Assembly: GCF_011745365.1 (NCBI RefSeq)
Contig: NW_024468913.1
Span: forward strand, 3,596,001-3,660,000
Direction: 5' to 3'
DNA length: 64,000 bases
From: Cryphonectria parasitica EP155
Taxonomy: Eukaryota > Ascomycota > Sordariomycetes > Diaporthales > Cryphonectriaceae
Shown: in pieces, positions 48,014-59,800 of the stretch
How the letters are laid out: every line of letters begins with the position of its first letter
Position numbering within the stretch: position 1 is the first letter of the stretch
Position numbers and translations under genes: made by a program
Notes under the pieces: model-generated
The model's database searches: none
What the model saw: the letters and a program-made list of their open reading frames with translations, nothing else
What the model was told of the DNA's origin: nothing

Positions 48014-51000
48014 TGTGATTTTTGTGAGTTGAGCTTGCTGGTGTACTCGTATCGTATGGTGCTGTGGACTTTGTTGTCTGATGACTGATGGATGAACAAG
48101 AGCTAGAAGAGCAGACGTCTTGGCAGAGCTGGCGTGGTTTGAGCTTTTGTACCCGCCTGGGCCGACTGAGTAATCGAGCAGGAAAAGCAACAAGCAGGGC
48201 GCAGCAACGAAAAGCTTGGCCAGGAACAAAAGCCGGAGGGAACCCGGCAGGGCTGTGCGTTGTCCAAGCAATTGGTTGAATGCATGAAGATGCAAGGCGA
48301 GCCAAGGTTCAGGAGAGAGACGCCCCACTTACGTCACTGACTTCGCGAAGCTTGGCTGGTGCCGCGTTGCTCAGGTATGCGGACGATGTGGGGCACAGCG
48401 GGTAGGTACATATGCTGGGTAGATTCCGGGTAGCACTTGCTCCTACAGTAGTACCATAGTACGTAGTGCAGTATTGATTGCTGGTACTATGGCAAAAATG
48501 GCAAGTAAGGCAGCATGGGTATGCTTGTGCACAGTCATCATGACTTGGACATCATGGACCTTCCACCACCATGAGTCCTCATCTACATAGGATCAACTGG
48601 CAGCCACGTACATATGAGTAAAATATTCTCTGCAGCTCATGGTGACTTTTTCAGCCCTTGTAATGTCCCGTGCTTTTACATGGCTATGGATCATGATGAG
48701 CCATCCCGAGGTCGTGCCTACAAATCAAAAAGAAGGCACCTTTGTCTATGAACCCAAACTCGGGCAGTGGTTTGGACGACGAATGGCTCTCGACCACAGC
48801 ATTCGACACGTCAATAATTGATGGCATCACTGTTTGCTTGAACATGAATGTCAGTATCAGCATACGGCATCTCGAATCGCAGTAGCTGTCTGGAATTGGA
48901 GCTGCCTAGGCAGGTTCAACCAGTGCCTGGCTAGCTCTAGGATCTTGGTAGGCATGACCTCCATGAACTCCTTGTCCAGACCCACGAGCGAGTGAGAAAA
49001 GAGCTCGTCTGGCTGGCTTCGAGGTTGCCTTGATCCGCTGTCCAGGTTATGGTGGCAGGCATCATCTGAATAGAAGAGCCGCACGAGGTTCTGATAGTGG
49101 AGCAATCTTGAGGGCATCTAAGACTGTAATGCCGTCAGTTGAGAGCATCCGCGGCCCCGGAGCTCTGACTTACTGCAGCAAGGGCTTTGAGGCATTCTCT
49201 TCTCGGATGTCACTCGATCCCAGGACATGAAGAGCCTGCCGTTGTACTATGGCAAATCGTCTGACTAGGCAAAGGCAGTAATACTATCAGAGGATCGTCG
49301 GCATAAACGACAAGTTGGAGAGCGCCAACTCGTAGATGCACGAACGGCTCCAAGGCGAGATGAGGAAGGAATTATCCAGGCCTGCTCAGAAGAACGGCAT
49401 CAAGGCAGACTTCCAGCAAAGATAATCTTGACAGGGGACGTGCCTGGCTCTGAGATTGATTCACAGTGAGAGCATTCATTTAACGCAAAAATAGATCTCA
49501 CTTTGACGAAGGCTTTGGAGAAGGATGAGACCCAGATCTTTACGATCTCTCCTGAGCCGAGTTCTAAACTCTTGGTGATGACAGGTTGTCAGACACTCCT
49601 TCAGCTCTATACCGTTCTCGTTCATATTCACTTTCTTCACGTGGCCCATCTTCTGGGTATCAGCGAATGACAATTCTCGTCCCCACACGCACTGTCTATT
49701 ATCTGCAGCACACGGGGATCTAGTGAAACATAGGCTTCACCGCAAGACTTGCAGGATGCAAGGACGCTTAAGCTGGCTTGTTCGGGGCAGTTTAAGTGAC
49801 TAGCTACTTTCAGGTTTGCTATGATTCTGCTTGCTTGAATGTCTTCGTCGGCCCTTTTCCGCGTTTCTCTGTGTCAAGGTTACCTCCATATATCTAGTGT
49901 TACCTTCTTGTTCAACTTGAGTGCTTACGCTCAATTCAAAGAGACAAGGATACAATTGTGATGGTTTCAAAATCCTGCAGAGATTGTGTTACGCAGACAC
50001 ATTCAATTACATAAATCGGTGTCTGAGACAACATCTCCATAGCTGTTACTAATACAAACCACATACTCCAAAGGACACTAGAAAAGAGTCCATGCCCAAT
50101 GGATTCGCCGATTGTCAGCAGCCACTTTTGAGCACATCATGATCACGAACAACCACGATATGTCCGCTACTTATCCTAAACAACCTTAGCCTCTGTGTCA
50201 GCAAATGGTAAACTCGTGACAATAACAACTCGGTGAAAATCTAGCCTGAGCTCTCTTCTCAAGCCTCACTAATTATTGGGTGTTCCCCGTACCCTGCTCA
50301 CGGGAAATCCCGCCTGGGACATGCTTAAGCGGCATACTGCATGCACCCTACATTCCAGAGAGAAAAGTAGTATTGATAATACAACTGGAAAATGAATGGC
50401 GCAAAAGTGAGGCGCTACTTGCCTGCCGTTCGAGAAGGTTGTCGTGGACTCAAATCTCGCCCAGTTCATTAGACCGAGGAAGCGACTGCATGTGAGTTTC
50501 CATCTGGAGCGGATTGTAGCATACTTGCGTTTCAAGGTTATGCTGTGAACAATTCCCAAGAATATGCTTGTAGATATTAGGAACTATCAGAACTCCAGGC
50601 TCTCCTGTTATGCAGACTACTCACTGACCAACAAGTGGAGGCAGGAAGAGGGATGTTGGAATTTATGGCATCCTGGATTTTATTGATGATATGCCCGAGA
50701 AATTTCGGCCACCTGTACCACACCACATGCACGACAATGTGATGAGGTCGATAGATCACAATTGTATTGGTCATAAATAACCTCTCACGCCTTCAGCTCA
50801 AGCGTTTCCGAGTTAGCCCAAAGTGCCGTGGAGGAAGTCCACCGGTCAATCACGCCCAAAGTTGCCCCGGGCTAGCAGAGAAAGGGTTGCAAAGAATCCC
50901 CGTGGCGTCGAAGTGAAGGGGAGATTACTCATGACACTTCATATTTGTCTTTGCTTCGAGTAATTGGAACTGGACATGCGTTTGGCCTTCCTCTACAGCG

Positions 51001-51789
51001 TGATGGCTCTCTGCCCTCATGATCAGTTGTCACCACCATCATAGCCGGTCAACACGGAGACACTTTAGTAAATTGTTGGACGAGAATAATTATGACTTAG
51101 TTCTTGTGTAGAACGTTCGTAGACTTATCAGGTGGTCAAAAGGTTGTTCAACTCACTTCATATTGGGGACATGTCGACCACTGGAGCAGCTTTCATGAGC
51201 CCAATAAGCACCTGCTCGAGAAGTCCTTGATCAGGTCTAGATTCTGGAGCCCTCGATCGAAGTGTGTAGGCATATGGACTTTTGCCATTGATAAGCCTGC
51301 ATATCCCGTTGTTGACCAGAAAAATATTTCTAGGTGAGCAGAGGGACTCGGCTCTGCCGCCCCGTCCTCCCCCCACCCCACGCAGCCCATATCGACGATC
51401 AACAAGTGAGACAAGACATAATGACTGATCAATTCCAGACTGAGCTTCTCAAATCCCTAGATCCTTGCCAGGTTAGGAATAGGGGTGACACACTGACCAG
51501 CTTGTGTAAAAGAAGCCTTGAGGACCAAAAATGCCGAAACTCAAGACACCGACACAGCTGTTCACCATCCCGTGGAATGGGCGTGACCAAAGCCACATTT
51601 TTTGTGGTCTCTCCCGCCTCAATCTGTCTGGCTAGACGCTGTCTAGGATCGCTCTCTAGTCTTATCGCCCTGCAGAGTGTCGAGCCCTTCTTTTGTCCAG
51701 GACTTACGAGAGAAACGCCAGTGGCGGGGAATCGCCGATTTGCAGGAACTCAGGAGGCCCGGCTGTAAATACTACGTAGAGGATTCGAA

Positions 51790-51797
51790 TATAAATT
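51790..51797 (+). promoter_or_regulatory. TATA-like element upstream of the HsbA gene
   Basis: TATAAATT lies about 150 bases upstream of the ATG at 51945. Spacing and match suit a core promoter; inferred from sequence only. Confidence 0.4.
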
Positions 51798-51944
51798 GGC
51801 CAGCGATCCCCATGTTACAATGTATGTAAGTTCAATGTCTCGATAACAGCATTCTTCACTCTAAGAATCCCGCTGAAAACATATTATACAAAGCCTCCAA
51901 ATAACAATCTTGGCCTTGCCCAACCTAGTCTCCACTCATCCACA

Positions 51945-52212
51945 ATGAAGCTCTCCACGGCGATCACAGCTTTTGGCCTCGTTTCCACCGCCTGGGCTCA
52001 AACAGCCGTTGACACTATCGCAACTGTCGCCGCTAATCTTGAAGAAACCCTTCCACAGTACGAGACTGCTGTCGGTATGTTTTCCTTGTCTCATCTCTTA
52101 GGAACTAGCGTATAATCCTCAGCTTTCGTCCTGTAAACGCTCTCGTCCTGTGAATGGTGCCCAATTATGACGAGAGCTCTCCTCTTTGGCCCATACCCTC
52201 CCTCTTTGCACG

Positions 52213-52268
<56 letters not shown>

Positions 52269-52804
52269 GACTGTGTAGTTGAAGTGAAAGGAAATTCAGG
52301 AAACAAGGCTGACCGGTTGTCAATTTAGTCGCGAGTGCCAATGCGGTCGAAGACGCAGCCAATTCCGTGGCTCTCCTCGCAGCCGAGGCTCAGCTCGTCG
52401 CCGGTTTGACCGCGATCGACACGGCCTTGACCAGCGCCGAGACTCAGATCGCGGCCGTGACGGTCGGGGCCGCGGGCGGTGTCACTGGCGCCGCTACCGG
52501 GCTCACCCAGACTGACATCAACACCCTCACGACGGCCACCCAGAACATCGTCACCGCCCTCCAGGGCATCAGTGCGACCGTCACACCCATCTATAGCCTT
52601 GGTGGTAATGCTCAGGCGACTGCAGCCACCGAGCTTGCGGTGCTTGCGGCCACAGTCCAGCCATTTGTGGCGCCCCTGCAGGCTTATCTCGCTGCTGTTC
52701 TCCAGAGCTACGCGGGTGGTAGCGTCGACGTCACCGGGCTGGGGGCTGCTCAGACGGCTTTACAGAATGCGGTCACCAGTGTCATTAATACCATCGGTGC
52801 TTAA
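51945..52804 (+). CDS. HsbA-type hydrophobic surface-binding cell-wall protein
   Basis: Two exons, 51945-52074 and 52329-52804, give 201 residues. The signal peptide is MKLSTAITAFGLVSTAWA. The mature part is Ala/Thr/Val-rich and helical, with repeated ALLAAEAQLVAGLTAIDTAL-like heptads. This is the composition and length of HsbA/cell-wall galactomannoprotein family members, which adsorb to hydrophobic surfaces and help recruit hydrolases. The intron is unusually long for this window (254 nt) and contains (CA)25. It splits the codon after ETAV in phase 1; reading resumes VASANAVEDAANSVA. No cysteines are visible in the mature protein, so it is not a hydrophobin. Confidence 0.85.
52217..52266. 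repeat. (CA)25 microsatellite inside the HsbA intron
   Basis: Twenty-five perfect CA units, preceded by interrupted CGCA units from 52209. The tract lies 143-192 bases after the donor and about 60 bases before the acceptor at 52328. Confidence 0.95.
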
Positions 52805-54265
52805 TCGAATGGTTTAAAGCTTGGGTTGAGCTGGCGGAATACTGGTGACGGGTGGCTCCCCGGGGTGGGGGGGTCCCTTTGGCTGGTGGTGATGCTCATG
52901 CAGCTTCGGAAGAGTCTGGGAGGAGGCATGGAGTGATTTCGTTAGGTCATTGTGTTCGTTTCACACAGCTCTCAACAGCAAGAACAGTAGTACTAGCAGC
53001 AGCAGCAGCAGCACCGATGAAGACATGGGCACCACTCAACTTGGTTGCTCGTGAACTTCACCAAATCGCAATTGTCGATGAACAGGGCATATCAATTCTT
53101 CCGTTGCGTGACTTCACGTTCAAGATACAAGCAGAGAATGACTTGTTGCCACCGATCCATGATTAGAGTGAGTGACACAACGTGCCTTTATAGCCAAGAT
53201 CATCCGAAAGACATCATAGTGTCTTCTCTCCAGACTACTACACAGACAGTAAGTACACCCGCTAACCAGTCACATTAGCACGTGAGTAGTCGCTCGAGGT
53301 CAGGGATAGATAGGGCAGAAGTTGAGACATTGCCGAAAAAGAGGCGGTACTAGATCCATAAACTCTGGTAGTCAAACCAAGACTGGGGGGGGGGGGGGCA
53401 GCTAATCATAGTCAGCATTTGCCGTCCATGAGATGACTACCGATTCCTCATACAGCGTTCTGCTTGCATGTTCTTGATAACGATGTTAAAGGGTGCGTGG
53501 AGACGCAATCAACAGATTCCGCAGTACACAAGGCAAGTAATTTAGATCAGGCTCTGCGGGTGACGGGGACACGCCTGTGGGATTGATATCAAAGGACTAA
53601 TATCTTGAGGGGCTGCGCGAACAGAAAGAAGGAAAGTCAGCCAGGTGCAGGCTGGCCTGAAGCCATCTCGGATTGCATGGCAAGTGTCTGCCAAGCACGC
53701 ACGGTTGCAGTAAGTACAAGCTGGTCCTGTGCATTGTCCGCGTCGACACTTATCCAACCAGCCTTTGGAATTTCCACGGCAGTCTTATCAATGATGAGCG
53801 CCAATGTTGTAGACTTCACATGTCCATGACAAGCATAGCTGGTCCAGGTAGCCAGAAAAAAAAAGATATTTGGTATTTCCTCGTATTAGAACCATTATCG
53901 GAGTTGGAGTCGACGCGCTCTGCGGTGTTTCGTCCCGGCATATACTGATGCCCTCCGTATCAACTGCCTCTCTTTCCTTGCCCAAGCTATCCCGTGCATT
54001 CTTTCTAATAGGCCCGTCGTTCCAATGTCTCGTCATGCCATCTAAGCAGTGTTGCGTGGTGCGCCTCCTCTCAGTGGCCTGCCGGAGGGTCAGTCAATCT
54101 TCCGCCCACTTATAGAACCATGAAAGCATTGGGGAAAGAACCATGTGGCTCAGGGAGGAAAGGATGACACTGGCTGATCCAGGTCGGTCAGGCCGGCGGT
54201 CGGTCCACCTGCCATGCCACGGGTCACAGAGGTTAATCGAGTTGAGAGTAGAAGAAAGGAGATGC
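52805..54265. other. Intergenic region
   Basis: No supported gene. Simple repeats: (AGC)n at about 52992-53010 and G12 at about 53386-53397. Confidence 0.4.
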
Positions 54266-54409
54266 TTACGCGCAACCGGCGGGTGTCACAACACCTAATG
54301 CGCAATCGGGGCCGTCCTTGGCGACAACCTGGTTGTCGAAGACGGGCGTGATGACAACGCCCGCACTGGCGAGAGAAAAGCAAAGAGCGAGGAGAGCGAC
54401 GACCTTCAT
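54266..54409 (-). CDS. 47-residue secreted microprotein
   Basis: Single open frame on the minus strand beginning with a strong signal peptide, MKVVALLALCFSLASA. About 31 mature residues follow, ending DCALGVVTPAGCA, with two cysteines. The stop TAA overlaps a good donor (GC|GTAAGC), so an intron could instead extend the protein; an acceptor CAG near 54210 would be in phase and add about 38 residues. I favour the short form only because it needs no splice. I recognise no family. It may be an effector-like or wall-associated peptide, but that is inference. Confidence 0.5.
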   Translation of the reverse strand: MKVVALLALCFSLASAGVVITPVFDNQVVAKDGPDCALGVVTPAGCA

Positions 54410-56733
54410 CTTGTCGATTGTACTAGGATGACTAGATGGTATTAAATGCGGTAGTGGTGTTCGTGAGTGGCGTGGAAGACCAGCTTGCTTGTTGGGAGGG
54501 AAAGATTGGCGGACTCAAAATGATTGCACAGCAACAACAGTAATGAGGACGAGAAAGAAGACAGAAGATCGACGCCAAGGAACGAAGCGAGCAGAGAAGA
54601 AAAAGAACGAACGAAAGAAAGGAAGGAGGGCAGAGGCAATAAGATAGGTAGGTTGTGAGATCTTGCGACAAGTCCCGTCGCGGACCTAGTCAGGGGTACG
54701 CTGGTCTTACCAAGTTTCAGGCTTGCGCGGGAACCAAATTGTCGGCCTATCCAATGGAGTCAAGACGTTTCGCGCGCAGGCGGCGCCAACCTTGGCGCTA
54801 TACGAGGTGCAAAATTACCGGAGGAACGATTGAAGACGTTGTCAAGAAGGGAAGGAAAGAAGAAGTAAATAATAGTACTCATCATCCTACCTCATCATTT
54901 TTTTTTCGCTCTTTAAAAGATGGCATCGTCAAGTTCATGATGTTCTTGTAGCCAGTTGCATCAATCTGTCGAGGTTGAGGTTGAAACTGAGGTGAGATGA
55001 GACCTGGATGAGACTCGCTTAGTAAGGGGGCTTTCCTGTCACCCTTGTCTTGCCGGGCTGGAGAGACCACGCCCCGCTGGGGGATGCCATATGGCTTGGC
55101 CAGGAAAGCAGGAGGAATACTGGGAATACTGTATTTTCAAAAATAGTTTACATGAATAAAGATTAAATATTGCACGAAACAAGAGAGGTACGTTATGCAA
55201 ACAGCAAATAGGTCTAGAAATGATACAAGTAGATCTAGAGTATCTGAATGGGGATAATTTAGCAGTTGACAAACTGGAGTTGTTTTTTGGTTGGGGGGGG
55301 GGTTTTTTTGCCCCCCCCCCTTCTCAACGTGAATGAACAGGACCAGACAACAATTAGAATATGGTGTCTCAATAAATAGAAGTTCACCGAGAAAAGAGAT
55401 CCCAGGAACAAAAAAAGGGGGAGAGGACAGAAAAAGAAAACCCCGAAAGGTAGTACAGGCTAAATGCTTCCCTGCTAATATGAAGAAGCATTAATTCACC
55501 ACAGCAACTTAGAGTTCCTTGCAATCAACCAAAAAGTACTTACACAAGCACTTAGCTAGTTCTGACATATATAGTTAAATAGACGACTAGATGATAGCCT
55601 TTGCCCACACTTTTGTATCCGATTCACATAAGATCAGCTGGACCTATTGCGTCAATTCCGTCACAAGCATGATCTTTGGCAAGCACTAAATAATATTGGT
55701 TTCAACATCATTTAAACACCAAACAACTTCACAATCAGTTTCAAAGCTTTGAGACCGTGTACTATTCTCAGGATCTGAGAAGCATGTTCAAATGTTAGCT
55801 GCAGCTATACTCAGACAATGTTTATTTTTTGCAGAAGCTGGAGATCATCCTCCCTGTTATTACTGTGCCTGAGTCTTCAGTTCTCAAAGTTGAGGCATAG
55901 AAGTGCTGCTGTGTGGCTCGATCAGCTGGCATGTAGACTGATTCAATGTTGAGGGTCCCGTCTGCTTCCTGGCCAAAATTGCAATTAGGCTACTATTCTG
56001 TTTACAAGAGCCAACAAACTTGAAGCTACAAGACTATCTCGAGGATTTGCAGTGGTGAAGCGTAATGAATCAGATCTACGATCATATTCTCTTCAGTGAC
56101 ATACCTTTATTGCAGTGTCTCTCCTTTGTGCCAGCTGCGCAAGTCCAGCGAGATGCTCACAATATACAGGAAAAGCAGAGGACTGTCTGCTCTGGGTTTG
56201 AACGAAGACAGGCATTGTCTCTTACTTGAAACTTTCTCATTGTGATGTTCTTGGAGCATATATAAGTATGGGATTTCAAGTGATTGTGATGCCAAATAAA
56301 TCAAATAGATATTTTCAAATACCAGCAGCATAGAAGGATTAGATATCAGACAGCTGAGGAACATGGGCAAGGCATATTGAAGGGGTCAAGCAGACAAGAA
56401 CATATTGCACTCACGACTAAATGAGCATTAGGACCTCATTGACGAATAAGCAGTCCTCTAAATTTATAGGGCTCAGGGCTCTCTTCCAGTCGACACTGTT
56501 TGGGGGGGGGGGGTTTACCCCACAGAAAACAATCCCTACGATAATATCACAGAAGGTTTCTGTCCACAGGAGCTCTTTCCTTTGTACAAAACCTTCTCTT
56601 ACCCCTCTACCTGGAGCTTTTGTCACCCTCCTACCACTAACAAAGTCTCCTCTCCAAGGTGGCCTCGAGACCATACAGGATTTGAGTCCATCCCTTCAGG
56701 CCTGTTTCTGTGGTTCTGCCTACCATTGCCGAC
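54410..56733. other. Intergenic region with G/C hairpin
   Basis: The first part (54430-54640) is purine-rich on the plus strand and is the presumed leader of the microprotein gene. 55100-56400 is AT-rich without a supported gene. A G10-T7G-C10 inverted repeat is annotated separately. G11 occurs at about 56501-56511. Confidence 0.4.
55293..55320. repeat. G10/C10 perfect inverted repeat
   Basis: Ten G, then seven T and one G, then ten C. The arms pair perfectly and leave an eight-base loop. It lies in an AT-rich gap with no gene nearby. Confidence 0.9.
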
Positions 56734-59289
56734 ATGTTCTACTCGCATGAGAGTAAGTTACAGCACGCCGAACCGCGTAGCAGGAAACGAATACAGAACT
56801 GACACGATCTTCAAGTTCTCGGAAATCCCCAGCACGGCGTTGCCACTGTGTGGTCAGTTCCCTAGAGATGGTATATTGCTACTTATGTCGCTGCTGGTCA
56901 ATGGCTGATTACATGTGTTGTGTGACCACAGGCTCGTCGCCAATTCCTCCAACAATGGCAACGGCCGACAGCTGCATCGCAAGATCATCGAGAAAGTAAA
57001 CGTCCCTCAGGCCTGCGACACTATAGAGAAGCCTCCTGGTGCGCCTATTGCACTGCGTCTACAAGGAAGCCTCCTGTATGGAGTCTCTGGCGTTTTTAAC
57101 AAGCACAGTACATACCTCCTCACTGATGTTGAGAAGGTATGCGGGCAAATTCGGGCAAGCCTCTGCAAAAGCCAGAAGGCATCTCAGAACGCGATCGATC
57201 CCAAGGCTGGGAAGGCCAAGTAAGTGCAAGCGAAGAGGCAGAGCGAGGGAGAGCTACCTGCTCGGCACAACAACTCTCCGATGGGACGAGATGCTAACAC
57301 TGAGGGGACAGGCGCCATCAACTGATGCTGGGAGACGACCCCGACTTCGTCCCAGACCCATCTCTGCCTACTTTGGAATTCGACAAGTACGGAGACCTTG
57401 TCATTCCTGGCCTTCAAACCAATCTGCGGCCCAAGTACCTTTCCCAAGATTTCGCGATTTCGCCCGCCGATCAGAGCAGCGCTTCTACAGCCAATACACC
57501 TTTCATCAACTTGAACATCCTACGCACGCCGAGCCAGAGAAGCATCAACCTCGCCTCGCCTGTCGGAAAGGGAAAGCAGGTTCTCAGAGATGGCCGCTCC
57601 TTCCTTGGAGACTTCGACTTCGGCTTCGACGAGGACATAGCACCCGAGCCCCCTATCCAAATCGACTCGGACGGCAACATCATCGAGATGCCTGAGCCTG
57701 AGCTACCTGCCTACCCCTCAGACATTAAACCATTCTCCTCCCCGTCCGGTATACACTCACCTGGTGTATACAAAAAGCTCAGACTTGCACAGCCTGCTAA
57801 ACAGACGCCGACAAGACAGCCGCGTGCCAACCAAACGCGCGGAGATGACGCGTTTTTCGTGGACGATGACGGCCTGACTCCGATGTACGACGACGTGCCA
57901 GAGGAAATTCCCATCATGGACGGAGCCACAAACAACAACGCTCAGTCTGGAGACATCGTGTCTCGGCACCGTTCTCCGTGCAATGAGCCCATGAGCTCCC
58001 AGTCTGCCCACGCCACGCAGCCAAAGGAGAAGAAACGCAAGCCCCGCGAGCCCAAGCTCATTACTGCAGATGTTGAGACCCAAGTCAGGAAAACTGAGTT
58101 CAAGAGTTGGTCCGATGACTATGTCGCCCGAATGGTGGAGGGCCACGTGAAACAAGACAAAGCCAAATTTCAGAAAGGCACCACTTTCAAGGCGAGGAAC
58201 ACGATGTTTGACGCTGGCATTGGAGGAGTTGGTAGCATCACCAGTCGTATGGGTAGAGGCTATGAGCTCGCTGAGTTCTTGTCTGGCGACAGGCTCATGG
58301 AACTCGTACTCGGTGACACTCTGGACGCGATCAAACGGAAGGTCGAGAAGGAGATCGAGAAGGAGAGACAAGGCGGACGCCAGCGCCGCAGCGCCTCTCT
58401 TGCGTTCACCTCAGATGAGGAGGATAAGAATGGCAAGAGCCGCCGCGTCCGGCTTCGGGCGGACGATGGCAACCAAGGCCTGGAGCCAGACCAGCAGCAT
58501 GGCCGCGGTCAACCAGAGAAGGGTCTGGCTGACTCGTATGCTGTACTCATGGATGATGAGCTTCCCGAGATGGGCCGAAAGCATCTTGGGTCAGCCTTGT
58601 CTGACAAACGTCTCTCTGTCAATGTTCCATGGAACCGACCCTCTTCCACTGGCCTTACCTCTGCGGCCAATTACAAGAAATGCAAAGTCGGGAGTCATAC
58701 AGTCGACAACAGCCCACTTGATCGTCAAACCGCCGTCAACCACCAGTCAACCATTCATTTGAGCGATAGCGCCATGCCTGTCTCCAGAGCAGGCCGTCTG
58801 ATTCCGTCGCAGCAGGTCGACACGTTCAGCCCTTTTTCATACAACGAGTTCGGACTTGCGGTTGGTGTGTCTCCTCAGGAGACGAACACGAGCCAGTCGA
58901 TGCCAACGGAGCTTGACGGAGAGTCGCAAAACTTTCTTGCTTACGTGAAGCGCGTTGCGGCCGATCGTGGTGAAGAGGATGACTACAAGAACCAGCGCTG
59001 GATCGAGTTTGATGATCTGATGGAGGTGCAGGACAAGACGAAGGAAGTGGCCGCGCAGGCCTTTTTCCAGGTACTCAAGTTGGCTGGAAAAGGACAAATT
59101 CAGGTCAACCAGGAGAGATCGATTATTCACATCGGTGTGAAGGACCGCGTCCAAGAGGTCCATCTCGCCAACGAGACTGAGGACCACGCCAGGATCGAGA
59201 GCTCTATCGTCGAGGTACAGGACGGCCACGAGGTTCAGAGCCAAGAGATCCAAGGAGTTGTCTTCCACAGCGAGGGGCATCAGGAGTAA
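56734..59289 (+). CDS. REC8: Meiotic cohesin kleisin Rec8
   Basis: Four exons, 56734-56752, 56816-56852, 56932-57219 and 57312-59289, give 773 residues. The first two exons are only 19 and 37 nt. Rec8 closes the cohesin ring in meiosis and is cleaved by separase. The spliced N-terminus is the Rad21/Rec8 domain: FYSHEILGNPQHGVATVWLV, then NVPQACDTI, LRLQGSLLYGVSGVFN and LLTDVEK, then ALD-equivalent IDPKAGKAKR. FYSHEIL with GVATVWLVA fits Rec8 rather than mitotic Rad21. The central region is long, acidic and unstructured. The C-terminal winged-helix is AAQAFFQVLKLAGKGQIQV, followed by an unusual extra ~50 residues of Glu/His/Gln-rich tail. Neighbour MRS6 is convergent. Confidence 0.88.
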
Positions 59290-59800
59290 TCTTCCTCAAA
59301 TATTGATGAATCGGCCACGGGCATGTAAGCGTTTTGATTCGAATTTCGAATGCCAGCCAATGTTTGTCTCCGACATTTGGTGAATCCTAACATCGTCAGT
59401 ACACTCGCCCTATCATGGACAAGCAGCACTACCTGGGGGGTGGGATGACAAGTTTGGGAGACAGACTCGGCCAAATCTGCTTCTCATGCATGGAACGCGG
59501 AGGTGGGAAAGTCGGCCAGATACCCTTGAACGGTATTTGTGGTCGGTAGCATTTTTTGGTAAAGACATCGCTCTGGTCTATTGTCCAGCCGGCAATATCG
59601 GTATCAACGTCGGACTGGGAAGAATACGAATCAAGAAAAAAAGAGAAAGAAAAAAAAAAAAAGGCGGTGGAACAAATTGGACGAGACGGAAGGAATCAGA
59701 TGGATAACATTATCCAGTAAATTTTTGACAACTCGTTGTATTTCATGCACTCATGCCGTCGTAAACCGCACTATAACTGTGATAAAACTGTATCTTACTG
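59290..59800. other. Intergenic region between convergent REC8 and MRS6
   Basis: Shared 3' region of about 500 bases. An A-rich purine tract lies at 59632-59662. No supported gene. Confidence 0.45.

Larger units (their letters stand above)
47956..51944. other. Long intergenic region
   Basis: About 4 kb. The first 300 bases are the presumed promoter of the proteolipid gene. GTAC-type palindromic words recur at 48443-48492. Open frames such as 49476-49688, 50269-50559 and 50577-50774 (all minus) and 51334-51768 (plus) show no recognisable domain. A decayed gene in 48860-50850 is possible but I cannot demonstrate it. Confidence 0.4.

Noticed and set aside
48860..50850. Possible decayed gene on the minus strand
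   Set aside because: Several short open frames in a row but no recognisable protein block.
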